The position numbers and the translations under genes were made by a program. Shown here piece by piece: positions 23,848-34,096 of a DNA stretch of 64,000 bases (positions are counted from its first letter, which is position 1; each line of letters opens with the position of its first letter). A model generated the notes under the pieces. That model searched no databases and had not been told where the DNA came from. It saw nothing but the letters and a program-made list of their open reading frames with translations. This stretch comes from DIGJ01 sp031553075 (GTDB lineage Bacteria; Bacillota; Clostridia; Lachnospirales; Lachnospiraceae): positions 1-64,000 of the forward strand of contig JAVBLX010000043.1 of NCBI GenBank assembly GCA_031553075.1, given 5' to 3'.

Positions 23848-24060
23848 ATGTTACAGGACGAGGTGCTTCATTATCTTGCAAAGTTTGGAATATCAAGAAT
23901 ACATATGGCAAGGCAGATTGGTATTTGCCAACCATCAATATCAGCATGGTTTAATAAGAAACTGGTACTACCAGATTATCATGTGTTAAGTATTGAGAAA
24001 TATTTACAGACCTTAAAAACTGTAGATAGTTATCTACAAGAAAATGGTCTTGTACTATAA
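23848..24060 (+). CDS. Small helix-turn-helix protein (70 aa)
   Basis: Starts MLQDEVLHYLAKFGISRIHM after AGGAGGATATATA. The HTH is RIHMARQIGICQPSISAWFNKK, with ISAWF as recognition-helix style of Xre proteins, followed by LSIEKYLQTL. At 70 residues it is only the DNA-binding domain, so it probably works as a dimer or a co-regulator. It lies directly after the polymerase gene. A similar minimal HTH protein is at 24393, possibly a distant paralogue. Confidence 0.65.
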   Translation: MLQDEVLHYLAKFGISRIHMARQIGICQPSISAWFNKKLVLPDYHVLSIEKYLQTLKTVDSYLQENGLVL

Positions 24061-24392
24061 GTTTCTTAACGATTGAATAAAATTCACTAATATACAGTAT
24101 ATAGAAAGAGGAGAACTTTGTATATAGCAAATGTGCACAAATTTTAATGCGGATCTTAGTAAAAGTGTGAGTGAAATGTATTTAATTAACTCAAATAATG
24201 ATTACTGTATTCCAAACGTGCAGTAATCTTTATTATAGATGACTGGCATACTTCTTGTTAAGGTATGCTAGTCATCACAAACATTTGGCAATTTGGATTG
24301 TTCAGGTATAACTGGTTGGTATGCCTGAATGAAGTCCTAAGAAAAAAATTATCTAAAAAATTAGCAATAACGACAGAAATGGAAGGAGTATT
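24061..24392 (+). other. Non-coding region with three strong hairpins
   Basis: GATTACTG (24200-24207) pairs with CAGTAATC (24221-24228) and is followed by T-rich sequence, like a terminator. GATGACTGGCATAC (24238-24251) pairs with GTATGCTAGTCATC (24263-24276) with one wobble. TCAGGTATA (24302-24310) pairs with TATGCCTGA (24320-24328), again with a wobble. A possible 31-residue ORF starts at 24131 (MCTNFNADLSK..) but its ribosome site is 17 bases away. Otherwise nothing is seen. Confidence 0.45.
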
Positions 24393-24572
24393 ATGGAACA
24401 GGAAGATTTAAGAAGTTTATACCGGGAACGTGTAGAAAGAGAAAAACAGAGTTACATTTCAAAACAAATAGGTATCGACAGAAGTATATTATCAAAGTTC
24501 AAATTAGGAAAAATTGATTTGTACCCACACTTATTTAAAAAGTTGGAAGACTATTTGACATCAAATCAATAA
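24393..24572 (+). CDS. Small helix-turn-helix protein (59 aa)
   Basis: ATG at 24393 follows GGAAGGAGTATT. The 59-residue protein starts MEQEDLRSLYRERVER and has SYISKQIGIDRSILSKFKLGKIDL, a minimal Xre-type helix-turn-helix, followed by a helix LFKKLEDYLTSNQ. It resembles the preceding small HTH protein at 23848 in length and end. Its role is probably DNA binding within the element. Confidence 0.6.
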   Translation: MEQEDLRSLYRERVEREKQSYISKQIGIDRSILSKFKLGKIDLYPHLFKKLEDYLTSNQ

Positions 24573-24697
24573 TGGAAAAACAACCGTACCCAATTGGGCT
24601 TGGTTATCATAGAATGATTATGGATATGATTTAATTGCGCATTGCTTTCACAACATGGTATAATGAGATAAGGTTGATAAGGAACGAGGTGAATGGT

Positions 24698-25279
24698 ATG
24701 GGACGAAAGATTATTTGTGAAGCATGTGAAACAATTTTTAAGGAAGAATTGCTTGGTGATACTACGATTTGTCCTGTGTGTGGGGAATCGTTGGTAGATA
24801 ATACTGAGAATGTAAATAATGAAGCTGAATTGAGGTTTGAGGGATTTACTTTAGGTGAAAATGACAGCTTTGATGAAGACAAGATTGACTATTGGTGGTA
24901 TGAGATTGGAGAACCAACAGAGATAGTAGGAACCACCTGTGCGAAATGTGGTGCCCATTCATTTTCACCATATCCTATAGCTAAGAACGGAGAATATTTG
25001 CTTATTGATTCAAGATTTGAAGACATATGTGGTTCGTGTGGAAACACTATGAAAAACCACATTATCTCTAAACGCCCATCAGACTATGTTGACCCCAGAG
25101 AGCGTAAAATTTGGGTGAAAGATTATGAGAATATCCCGAGGTGTCCAATATGTAGTTCATCACAGATACATAAAATTTCGATGACTAACAAGGCTGTATC
25201 TGCTGTGACATTCGGCTTATTAGCCGCTGGACATGTATCAAAAACTTATAAATGTAATACATGTGGAAGTAAATTTTAA
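24698..25279 (+). CDS. Multi-zinc-ribbon protein
   Basis: The start at 24698 follows GAGGTGAATGGT. The 193-residue protein contains four CxxC-type knuckle pairs: CEACET, CPVCGE, CAKCGAHS, CGSCGN, then CPICSS and CNTCGSKF, arranged as three zinc ribbons. A hydrophobic stretch near the end (AVSAVTFGLLAAGHVSK) is also seen in related host and phage zinc-ribbon proteins. It has a possible weak promoter (TTGCGC, TATAAT near 24659-24664) and a terminator at 25312. Function unknown, possibly nucleic-acid or protein binding. Confidence 0.65.
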   Translation: MGRKIICEACETIFKEELLGDTTICPVCGESLVDNTENVNNEAELRFEGFTLGENDSFDEDKIDYWWYEIGEPTEIVGTTCAKCGAHSFSPYPIAKNGEYLLIDSRFEDICGSCGNTMKNHIISKRPSDYVDPRERKIWVKDYENIPRCPICSSSQIHKISMTNKAVSAVTFGLLAAGHVSKTYKCNTCGSKF

Positions 25280-25311
25280 GAAATATGCAAGTAAATAAAA
25301 TAATTTAACCG

Positions 25312-25339
25312 AGACAGTTCAATAAGAGCTGTCTTTTTT
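25312..25339 (+). terminator. Rho-independent terminator
   Basis: AGACAG (25312-25317) pairs with CTGTCT (25329-25334), with an 11-base loop and a T-run to 25339. It ends the zinc-ribbon gene and lies 23 bases before the tape-measure gene. Confidence 0.7.
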
Positions 25340-25361
25340 GTGTGAAGAATAGGAGAGTTTA

Positions 25362-28300
25362 ATGAATCAAAATGATTTTATAATGAACATAATTGGTAGT
25401 TTGAATAAAACGCTGACTAACGCAAGACTAAAAAGTGATCTGAAAACCTTTGATGACAAATTTTATGTAAAAGTCGTTGCTAAATTATCTAAGACATTGG
25501 CTTCAAGAGAGTTGAAGCGGCAATTAAAAGAGCTAAATAATTTGTATGTCCAGATAGAGGCAAATATCAAGGTAGATAAAGGTACAAAGGATAAATTACA
25601 GCAAAATATTAAGACTTTACAGCAGTCTTTGTCAGACATTGAAATTGGACTGAAAACATCAAAAACTCAGCAGTCTAAAATAATTGCTGATATTGAAAGT
25701 ATAAAAAGGAAAGCACAGCAGAAAGTGCAAAGTACACCTATTAGCTTTAATCTTGAGGTGAGGAAAGCGAAAGTAATTGCAGATATTGAATACTTGGGAA
25801 AACGTTACTCAAAACTGTTCTCAAATACTTCTGCAAGTCAAAAATACGAGACTCTTATGCAGAATGCTCTAAGTATATCGGGTAAAAGCAAATTATCAGA
25901 TACAAGGGCTGAATTGGCTGCATTTACAAGCGAGTTAAAAGCAAATGGTCTTGCCGCCAAATCGACAGGTGATAAATGGCGTGACTTAGTAGAGCGTTCA
26001 AAGGATTTGTTTTCCGCTGCTTCAATTATTCGGGTTGTATTCCAGCAAATGCGAGAAATGACAAAGACTACACTTGGATTAGATACTGAAATGACCAATC
26101 TCTACAAGGTGCAAAATGATATTAGTTCCAGAGAACAATTTTCTGGAATATTAAAAAAGTGGAATAAATTGGCTCAAGAGTTATCTGTTACGACACAAAG
26201 CTTAATCTCTGCTACTGGCGGTTGGAGTAAAATTGGTTTTAATCTTGATATGTCCGAACAGCTTAGTAGGCTGACAGCTATATTTGAAAAGACGGCTGAA
26301 ATATCTACTGAACAAGCAACATCAACATTGATATCAGCCGCACAAGCATATACGGAAATTATAGAAAATGGGGTTGTTCTTGGTGAGGAGGATTATGTCA
26401 AGCGAGTAGAAGCTATTGGAAATAAAGTCAATGCCATTGGTAATAAATATGCGATAGATTCAGAGGGTATAGCTAATGGTCTTCAAAACAGCTCGGCGGC
26501 ATTAAAAGTAGCAGGTAACAGTCTTGATGAGACAATAAGTTTAATCACGGCGACAAACAAGATTTTCCAGAGTCCAGAGGAAGGCTCTAATATGCTCAAG
26601 GTCGCATCAATGCGCTTACGTGGTCAGGTTAATGCACTTAAAGAAATGGGCGAAGATGCTGAGGGAGTTTCAACAGATATTACAAAAATTCAACAGCAGA
26701 TATATGAACTTACAAATGATAAGGTGAATATATTTGAGGATGATTCGACACTAAAGAGTACATATCAAATGGTTCTTGAAATCGGAAAAGTTTTTGAGGG
26801 ATTAAATGACCGCCAGCAAGCAAATATCCTTGAAGTTATGTTTGGTAAACAGAGGGGTAGTGCTGGTGCGGCGTTATTGCTCAACTACAAAGAATTAGAG
26901 TCTATCAAGAATGATTCAATGAATTCAGCTAATTCAATGGCAGAAGAATATTCAAAATATCTTGAAAGTGCTGAGGCACATATTATTAGCTTTAAGGAGA
27001 AACTCGTTGAAGCATATCAGGGATTTATGTCAGGGGATACGTTAGTTTATGCTAGTGATTTTGGTTCAGCCATTCTGGACATTCTCAATAAAACTGATTT
27101 ACTGCGTCATGCTTTGCTTGCACTAGCTACTATTAAGATTGGTCAGGGAATTTCGACTTTTGGATTGAGTATCAGTAATGCGGCAAAACAGATGAATACG
27201 CTTGGTAGTGCCCTAGAGAAAGTAAAAAGTCTGCCTTTGGATGAAACATTGAAACCTAGTGTTTTAGCAAAGGTTGGAATTGAAACCAAGAACTTAACAG
27301 ATAGAAATTTAAAATTGTTGCTTTCGCAGAAAAACCTCACAGAAAATGATAGAGTTGCAATACTCTCAAAACATGAACTTACCCAAGAAGAAGCTAAAGC
27401 CAAACTTGAAAAAATGGGGCTGACTACAGCAACAAAAGCGCAAGCCACAGCTAATGTAACAGAAGCAACAACAACTCATACATTATCAGGAGCAATGAAG
27501 ACACTAAAAGCTAGTATCATCGGATGCGGTCAAGCTATCAAGACAGCAATACTTTCAAATCCCGTGGGCTGGGGATTGATGGCAATAACAACAGCAGTGA
27601 GTATTCTTAGTACAGCAATTACAAACCACAATCAAAAACTAGAAGAATCCAGACAGAAAAATATTGAGGCATCTGATAAAGCCTCAGAACAGGCTAAACA
27701 ATTAGGTGACTTGTATCAAAAATATATGGCACTAGCAAGCGTTACTGATAAAACGGCTACACAGGAGGAAGAATTTTCATCTGTTGTAAAAGATACCATT
27801 AGTGCACTTGGCGATAAAGCAAGTGCCTTGGAAGGTCTTACTGCTGGGACGGAAGAATATACAAAAGCTCTTAAAGGAGCAACTCAAGCAGAATTAGAGA
27901 ATCTTTATGCAGTTGCGGTCACAGGAAGAAAAGCAGCAGAAGAAGAATTGCAGAAATCCGCCGTTAGTTCATGGAGCGGAAGTACAGTTTCTATTCCGCT
28001 GAATGAGCAAATGACAGGAGTAGAAGAACACGTCAAAGCATTAGACGTTGTTCGTGACATATTATCTGAGTTTGAGGATATGGGAGCAAATGGTCTGGAA
28101 TGGGAGCCGGTAAACTGGGATTCCAATAATAAAGATATGGCTCGATTAGTGGAATATTATGACAAAATTATTCAGTCCAGAAAAGCATTAATCATGTCAG
28201 CCCAGCAAACAGGGGACGAAAGTATTTTAGATACTGGAATTTATAAGCAAATTGACACGGTAATAAATAATCTTTCGGATGACATTGATACATATCTGGA

Positions 28301-31300
28301 AAAGAAGTATGAAGAATCAAAATTGGAATATCAAATGCAACAAGGAATCCCAGCTACAACTGAAGAATATGAGAAGATGAAACATGCCTTGGCAGAAAAT
28401 TCAGAAGTCGGTGAATACTTTAACTCTGTTATAGGGGATATGCTTGCAAAAGATTATTCTGATTTGGCTGTAGGAGTGCAGGAAACAGCGGATGCTATTA
28501 ATGAGTTGCCACAAGAGAGTCAGTCAATTTCTCTTGGTTTTACCGAAGACCAATTAAAGAAAATTGATGAAGCAAAATCTTCTTTATCAGGATTGAGTAC
28601 TGAAATTGCTAAACTAAATAGTGGTCAGTCAATTAGCAGTACAGATATCTTAGGATTAATCGAGAATTATGATTTAGATGCAGTTAAAGCATGGGCATCC
28701 ACCAAGGAATTGAAGAATGAACTTGTGAGAGTGTCTCGGCTAAAATTGAATAATGCTATATCTGATATTTATGCGATGCAAGAAGCGGGGGCAATCACCG
28801 TTGAGCAATTTGAAGCACTCCGAGCAATCTTAAAAGATATTACCAAACAAGACTTTTCAAAATTGAATCTGGACGGATTTAATACGAATATTGACGCTAT
28901 TCAATCATCGTATACCACTCTCAGTACAGCTGTTGAGGAATACAATAAATATAGTGGATATTCTATTGATACAGTTCAAGCACTTTTGGCCCTGGAACCA
29001 CAATATTTAGATTTGCTTGATATGAAAAATGGCAAGTTATCTATTAATGAAGAGGGCTATCGTTTATTAGTTGATGCTCAAATGGCTGAAGCAGAAGCAA
29101 GTATTTATGGTTCCGCTATTGCAGAGTTGACAGCCTTAACTATTGAAAAAGCTGGTCAATCTTCTGCGGAGGCAGCTCAGAAGAAACAAGATGCTGTTGC
29201 AGGTATTAATGCGGAAACATCTGCTTTACAGGAAAATACTCAAGCCGCTTTAGATAATGCGGTTGCTATTGCTCAGCGTGAAGGTGTTTCTCAAGCGGAT
29301 ATTAATGCAATTATTGAAAAGACAACGAATAGAGTTAATGCTATCCAAAGTGCTGTAAAAGGTTTAAATGTTGCTCCAAATAAGAAATCTTCTAGTAGTT
29401 CTTCTAAAAGTACTAAGGAGACTAAGGAATCAATCAACTGGATTGAACGTAAGTTAGATGTTCTTGGTAAAAAACTTGAGCGATTGAAAGATAAAACTGA
29501 GAATGTATTTTCTAGTTGGGGCGGTAAAAACAAAAATATTGATAAGGAAATCAAGAACCTTGAATCACAAATAAAGGTATACACCAAAGCACAGTCTACT
29601 TATAAGAAAGAATACAGTAAAATCAAATTGTCCGATAATATCATCTCCAAGATTAAGAACGGTTCAATGGATATCTCTTCATATGATTCCGCTACCGCAA
29701 AGAAAATCAAGGAATATCAGGACTTATATGATAAACAGCAAGATTGTACTGATAAGGTTGCTGAACTCCATCAATCTATTCGTGACCTAAATCAAGAAAA
29801 GCTGGATAATATCATTGACGCATTTGATAGGGTCATTGGCAACTCTAACTCTCGTTCTAATGAAATCCAAGCAAGGATTGATTTAAAGTTATCCACAGGA
29901 GAAGCTGTAGCTGAAGCGGATTATCAGGAATTACGTAAAGAAAGTAAATATGTCCAGACTAAGTTACAGAAAGAAGTCGCTAAATACAGTAAACAAGCGG
30001 AAAAGGATTGGAAAACTGCTCAGAAGACATATAAAGCTGGTACTGATGAATACAACAATGCAAAGAAAGCATATGAAGATTCTAAAGCTAAAGTATCTGA
30101 GTTAAATGCTGAACTGTCCAAAGAAAAACAGAACTACCACGACATCAATAAAGCTATTCTTGAGACTCCGTTACGACAGTTAGAACGTCAAAAAGAATTA
30201 CTTGAACAGCAATCATCGGCTTTGGATAAGATAAAGTCTAAGTATTCTGACATGATTAGTGCTGTGACTTATTATGTCGGCAATCAGATTGATGCGCTAA
30301 ATAAGGCAAAATCAGCTATCACTGATACTTACGATAGTATGGTTGACCCGTTAAAAGAGCAACTTGAGTATCTACAGAATGCCAATGATGAACGTGAACG
30401 TGCTATTGCGTTGCAGAAAGCACAAGCTGCATTAGATGCTGCGAAGAGTCAAAATACTGTAGCAGTTATGAAAGATGGTAAATTCTCATATGAAGCTGAC
30501 GCTAAGACTTTAAAAGAAGCACAAGAATCATATGATAAAGTTATTTATGACAACACTGTATCTAGTCTGCAAAATCAGGTTAAAGAACTTGAAACGCAAC
30601 GTGACAATCTCCTTGAGGGTTATGATGAGCAGATTGACCGGTTAAATGATATTTCCGATAAGTGGAGCAAAATCATCTCAGACGCAGAAATGATGTCCAA
30701 GATTGATATGTTTGAAAGTACTTACGGTTCCCTTGAACAAATCCTTAATGGAAGTAATGTTGCTTACGATAGCGTCAAAGGTAATGTCGAAAAGATACAG
30801 AAATCACTTGATGACATAGCAAAAGTCCAAGAAGTTGTAGATGAACAGATTCTTGCAGTTGAGAAGTTTGTTTCCGCATGGGAATATGGAGAAGCTAGTT
30901 TTGTCAAGGCACAGGAAGGCATTACTTCTGCTCTTGAAGACCATACAAGCATCAATGCTCATATTCTGGCTGAAAGTCAAGAAATGGTCAATCAGTATAT
31001 GACTGAACTGGATGATTCCGCAAAAGGATTAGGATTATCTTTGGAAGAATCGGTTGACGGTACAAAGCTGAAACTAGAATCTTTGACTGAACCATTCGAG
31101 GAACTGAAGACAGCTCTGGACAAAACCAATGTTGAGTATGAGAATTTCAAGAAACTGAGCGATGAAATGTCTGGTACTCTCCCCTCTTCCGTTGAGCAAT
31201 TAGAAAATCTAGTAGAGGTAACAGACAATTTGTCAACGGCTTTTTCTGCTATTGGACGGTCGATTACTGCTTTTATACCTCAGATTTCTAGTCTGGATAC

Positions 31301-32258
31301 CGTATCGGAATCAATCAAAACATCCTTTGAGTCCACTTCTGCTGTTATGGAAGATATCTCTACCAACTCAATGAGTGCCGTAACAACCGCTCTGACTGGG
31401 TTACATGACATTGTTGAATTGGTAAATAAGGAATTGGGTGTCGATGGTGTTCAAGCATTAACTAACTACATGACTGGTTTAACAAGAACAATAACCGTAA
31501 TTAACCAAGTTGACTCGCTTACAAAGCTGTACACCGCTTCTACCCAAAGTTTGAATGTTGAACTGACTGCATCTCAGCAAGCATTGAAGGACTTTGATAC
31601 TGCTATGTTGACTGCTATGACTACTTTGGATAGCATGAGTGCCATGGCATTAAGCACCGCAACTAATTTTGGTTCTATGGCTTCCAATATCAATTCTGCC
31701 GCCGCTGCTTATCGGGAACTTGCTGCTGCTAAAGAAGCTGCTAACTCTGTGTCTGATAATTCAAGTAAAGGTTCTGGTGGGGTTATTAGTAGAGCTGTTG
31801 CATCAGGTGTTATTGGAGCAATTGGTGTTGCTGGTTCAATTTTTACTGGTAAAGCCTATGCTGAAGGAACTAAGAGTGCTGAGGCTGGGGTTCATTTGGT
31901 TGGTGAGGAAGTGCCTGAACTTATCTTGTCAGGAGGTAAATACACCTTAGTTAAGAAGCCAAGTCTTGTAAGGTTGAATTCTGGAGACACAGTATTTAAT
32001 GGTGCTAAGACTCGTGAAATTATGAAGGGCGACTTTAGTAAACTTAATCCTGATTTTGTAAAATCATTACCATATACTCAGCCTAATATGTTTTCAATGA
32101 ACACATCAATGCCAAATGTTGTACCAAGAGCAGTAAGCCAATCTTTTAGCACTGGTGATATTCATCTTCATGAGGTGGAAAAGGTTGATAATCTTGCTGA
32201 CCAGATTGTTAAAAGGTTACCTATAAAAATGTCACAAAAAATATTTAACAGAGAATAA
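25362..32258 (+). CDS. Phage tail tape-measure protein
   Basis: A 2298-residue tail length-determining protein. Residues about 210-560 form the TP901-type core (TTLGLDTEMTNLYKVQ, LSVTTQSLISATGGWSKIGF, SAALKVAGNSLDETISLITAT, MLKVASMRLRGQVNAL, ANILEVMFGKQRGSAGAALL). A hydrophobic helix pair, NPVGWGLMAITTAVSILSTAI, is at about 730-755, and long coiled coils fill 1345-1900. The C-terminus VGEEVPELILSGGKYTLVKKPSLVRLNSGDTVF is the usual tape-measure tail. At roughly 1.5 angstrom per residue this would give a tail of about 340 nm, as long as that of SPbeta-like phages; that is an estimate. Siphovirus-type tails are implied. Only two other tail genes are seen next to it. Confidence 0.95.
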   Translation: MNQNDFIMNIIGSLNKTLTNARLKSDLKTFDDKFYVKVVAKLSKTLASRELKRQLKELNNLYVQIEANIKVDKGTKDKLQQNIKTLQQSLSDIEIGLKTSKTQQSKIIADIESIKRKAQQKVQSTPISFNLEVRKAKVIADIEYLGKRYSKLFSNTSASQKYETLMQNALSISGKSKLSDTRAELAAFTSELKANGLAAKSTGDKWRDLVERSKDLFSAASIIRVVFQQMREMTKTTLGLDTEMTNLYKVQNDISSREQFSGILKKWNKLAQELSVTTQSLISATGGWSKIGFNLDMSEQLSRLTAIFEKTAEISTEQATSTLISAAQAYTEIIENGVVLGEEDYVKRVEAIGNKVNAIGNKYAIDSEGIANGLQNSSAALKVAGNSLDETISLITATNKIFQSPEEGSNMLKVASMRLRGQVNALKEMGEDAEGVSTDITKIQQQIYELTNDKVNIFEDDSTLKSTYQMVLEIGKVFEGLNDRQQANILEVMFGKQRGSAGAALLLNYKELESIKNDSMNSANSMAEEYSKYLESAEAHIISFKEKLVEAYQGFMSGDTLVYASDFGSAILDILNKTDLLRHALLALATIKIGQGISTFGLSISNAAKQMNTLGSALEKVKSLPLDETLKPSVLAKVGIETKNLTDRNLKLLLSQKNLTENDRVAILSKHELTQEEAKAKLEKMGLTTATKAQATANVTEATTTHTLSGAMKTLKASIIGCGQAIKTAILSNPVGWGLMAITTAVSILSTAITNHNQKLEESRQKNIEASDKASEQAKQLGDLYQKYMALASVTDKTATQEEEFSSVVKDTISALGDKASALEGLTAGTEEYTKALKGATQAELENLYAVAVTGRKAAEEELQKSAVSSWSGSTVSIPLNEQMTGVEEHVKALDVVRDILSEFEDMGANGLEWEPVNWDSNNKDMARLVEYYDKIIQSRKALIMSAQQTGDESILDTGIYKQIDTVINNLSDDIDTYLEKKYEESKLEYQMQQGIPATTEEYEKMKHALAENSEVGEYFNSVIGDMLAKDYSDLAVGVQETADAINELPQESQSISLGFTEDQLKKIDEAKSSLSGLSTEIAKLNSGQSISSTDILGLIENYDLDAVKAWASTKELKNELVRVSRLKLNNAISDIYAMQEAGAITVEQFEALRAILKDITKQDFSKLNLDGFNTNIDAIQSSYTTLSTAVEEYNKYSGYSIDTVQALLALEPQYLDLLDMKNGKLSINEEGYRLLVDAQMAEAEASIYGSAIAELTALTIEKAGQSSAEAAQKKQDAVAGINAETSALQENTQAALDNAVAIAQREGVSQADINAIIEKTTNRVNAIQSAVKGLNVAPNKKSSSSSSKSTKETKESINWIERKLDVLGKKLERLKDKTENVFSSWGGKNKNIDKEIKNLESQIKVYTKAQSTYKKEYSKIKLSDNIISKIKNGSMDISSYDSATAKKIKEYQDLYDKQQDCTDKVAELHQSIRDLNQEKLDNIIDAFDRVIGNSNSRSNEIQARIDLKLSTGEAVAEADYQELRKESKYVQTKLQKEVAKYSKQAEKDWKTAQKTYKAGTDEYNNAKKAYEDSKAKVSELNAELSKEKQNYHDINKAILETPLRQLERQKELLEQQSSALDKIKSKYSDMISAVTYYVGNQIDALNKAKSAITDTYDSMVDPLKEQLEYLQNANDERERAIALQKAQAALDAAKSQNTVAVMKDGKFSYEADAKTLKEAQESYDKVIYDNTVSSLQNQVKELETQRDNLLEGYDEQIDRLNDISDKWSKIISDAEMMSKIDMFESTYGSLEQILNGSNVAYDSVKGNVEKIQKSLDDIAKVQEVVDEQILAVEKFVSAWEYGEASFVKAQEGITSALEDHTSINAHILAESQEMVNQYMTELDDSAKGLGLSLEESVDGTKLKLESLTEPFEELKTALDKTNVEYENFKKLSDEMSGTLPSSVEQLENLVEVTDNLSTAFSAIGRSITAFIPQISSLDTVSESIKTSFESTSAVMEDISTNSMSAVTTALTGLHDIVELVNKELGVDGVQALTNYMTGLTRTITVINQVDSLTKLYTASTQSLNVELTASQQALKDFDTAMLTAMTTLDSMSAMALSTATNFGSMASNINSAAAAYRELAAAKEAANSVSDNSSKGSGGVISRAVASGVIGAIGVAGSIFTGKAYAEGTKSAEAGVHLVGEEVPELILSGGKYTLVKKPSLVRLNSGDTVFNGAKTREIMKGDFSKLNPDFVKSLPYTQPNMFSMNTSMPNVVPRAVSQSFSTGDIHLHEVEKVDNLADQIVKRLPIKMSQKIFNRE

Positions 32259-32264
32259 TATAGT

Positions 32265-32300
32265 TATCGCCATATGTGCATCAAAGAACATATGGCGATA
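32265..32300 (+). repeat. Hairpin between tape-measure and small tail gene
   Basis: TATCGCCATATGT (32265-32277) is exactly complementary to ACATATGGCGATA (32288-32300) with a ten-base loop. It starts six bases after the tape-measure stop. There is no T-run on the plus strand, so it may be a processing or attenuating hairpin rather than a full terminator. Confidence 0.55.
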
Positions 32301-32316
32301 AAAATTGGAGGAAATA

Positions 32317-32577
32317 ATGGATAAAGCAAAAAGTGCGGTTGATGAATTGATTAAAAATATATTTATAGCAATCAAAGCAGAAATTAGAAAGAATAATAAA
32401 ACAAGAACTTATGTAATAATTGGTAAAATAAAATCAATAAATGATGATGGTCATTTTAATGTTATCATTCGAGACAAGGAACATATTGTAAAATCTCACT
32501 TCACTCATCAAGTAGGCGACTCGGTATCAATTCTTGTAGCTAATGGAAATTATAACAATCTGTTTATTATTTACTAA
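32317..32577 (+). CDS. Small OB-fold-like tail protein
   Basis: Starts MDKAKSAVDELIKNIFIAIK after GGAGGAAATA. After an N-terminal helix, residues about 32-86 look like a small beta barrel (YVIIGKIKSINDDGHFNVIIRDKEHIVKSHFTHQVGDSVSILVANG), typical of OB-fold insertions in phage tail-tip complexes. It sits between the tape-measure and baseplate genes, which supports a structural role in the tail tip. The family is not named with certainty. Confidence 0.55.
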   Translation: MDKAKSAVDELIKNIFIAIKAEIRKNNKTRTYVIIGKIKSINDDGHFNVIIRDKEHIVKSHFTHQVGDSVSILVANGNYNNLFIIY

Positions 32578-32638
32578 GTATTCAAAGTATATAAAGAGTC
32601 TTTAAGGTGAAATAAAAAGAAAGAAGAGTATATAAAAA

Positions 32639-34075
32639 ATGATAAAACAACAGGATTATGATATATTAAGACAAGCATCCAGACAACTTTATTCAAAATG
32701 TGAAATTATTAATCCCAAAGGTAAAATATTGGAAAGTATCGAAGGGCAGATTGTAGATGATTCTATTTCGATTTCTGCTACATCTGATATAAGACGTACT
32801 TATTCTTCGTCTATGGTTGTTACAAATAGTACCTTTGATATAGCTAGAAAAAAGATGTTTTGGTTCGATAGACTTATAAGGCCATACATTGGAGTAAAAC
32901 ACATTCGAAGTGGTGAAATAATCTGGTATTTACTTGGCACATATACTATAAGTGATTCTTCTTACCAATTTGATACAACTACAAGTCAATTAGATATCGA
33001 ATTCAAAGATAAAATGTGTCTTTTGATGCCCGAATATGGTGGACAGGCAAGTCATTATAGTATTCGCATAGAAGCTGGTCAAGATGTTAGAACAACGATT
33101 ATGGGTTTAATTCGAGAGGCTGGTGAAGAGTATCCTCAAATTGGGTTTATACAAGAAGAAATACCTTATGATTTACAATTTGACGCGGGTACAAGTTATT
33201 ATGAAATCCTGTCTAAAATAGCTGAATTGTTCCCAGGGTGGGAATTTTATTATGACATATACGGAACATTCATATTTAATAGAGTCCCGTCATGCTACGA
33301 AGATGATTGCGTTTTAACTTACAATTCTATCTATGATTTACTTATAAAAGAAAACTCACAGATAAAATTGCACGATATATATAATAAAACGATAATTTGG
33401 GGGCAGGTACTTGACCCGGATTTTTATTCGGAAAATGTCACATTGTCTGGAGATACATACATCGCAAACGTAGATATGATGACCAGTTATGAAAACTTCG
33501 ATACAGTAGCACTGCATATCCCAGCAAACAATCCAGTAATAAGCTATATCAATATCAATGGATTAGGCAAGATACGAATAAATGATGACTCTGGTACGGC
33601 TATTGCAGCAAATACTATGGAAGGCGATATATCCTATGTTTTTCGTTATCGGAAGTCAAATGTAAATAAGGAACCGGATTTCTACTTCCTTGGACAATAC
33701 CAAGTTTATGGTGAATATACAGAAACAGACAATAGCTGTGAGTTTTCAGTTGATAATGTTGGACGTGAATTGGTTCAAACGCTTTCGTTTGAAGAGATTT
33801 ACAGTAATGATTTAGCTTACCAACGTGCGGAATATGAAACATATCTAAAATGTAGACTACAAGATACAATCACTTTGGAAATGGCATCGGTATTCTGGTT
33901 GGATGTAAATCAAAAGGTAGAATATAAGAAACTTAACGATGATGTCCCTTCACAATATATAGTTAAAGAAATCACCTTTTCTTCTATGGATGGAATAATG
34001 TCCGTAACTATGAGTAAATTTTATGAAGACTACAATGTTGTATATAATAAGAAGTATAATAATCTGATTGATTGA
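32639..34075 (+). CDS. Phage tail-tip/baseplate protein, DUF5048-like
   Basis: A 478-residue protein with the order common to Firmicutes tail-tip hub proteins: IEGQIVDDSISISATSDIRRTYSSSMVV, IRPYIGVKHIRSGEIIWYLLGTYTISDSSYQFD, IGFIQEEIPYDLQFDAGTSYYEILSKIAELFPGWEFYYD and a C-terminal YIVKEITFSSMDGIMSVTMSKFY. This is the DUF5048 type seen in Clostridia prophages and has the beta-rich layout of distal tail or hub proteins. It completes the visible tail genes; no receptor-binding fibre, holin or lysin follows. The next gene is xis. Confidence 0.75.
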   Translation: MIKQQDYDILRQASRQLYSKCEIINPKGKILESIEGQIVDDSISISATSDIRRTYSSSMVVTNSTFDIARKKMFWFDRLIRPYIGVKHIRSGEIIWYLLGTYTISDSSYQFDTTTSQLDIEFKDKMCLLMPEYGGQASHYSIRIEAGQDVRTTIMGLIREAGEEYPQIGFIQEEIPYDLQFDAGTSYYEILSKIAELFPGWEFYYDIYGTFIFNRVPSCYEDDCVLTYNSIYDLLIKENSQIKLHDIYNKTIIWGQVLDPDFYSENVTLSGDTYIANVDMMTSYENFDTVALHIPANNPVISYININGLGKIRINDDSGTAIAANTMEGDISYVFRYRKSNVNKEPDFYFLGQYQVYGEYTETDNSCEFSVDNVGRELVQTLSFEEIYSNDLAYQRAEYETYLKCRLQDTITLEMASVFWLDVNQKVEYKKLNDDVPSQYIVKEITFSSMDGIMSVTMSKFYEDYNVVYNKKYNNLID

Positions 34076-34096
34076 GTTTGAGCAGGAGGAAATAAT

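Noticed and set aside
31669..31950. 93-residue hydrophobic frame inside the tape-measure gene
   Set aside because: A shadow in another frame of a clearly coding region, with no ribosome site.
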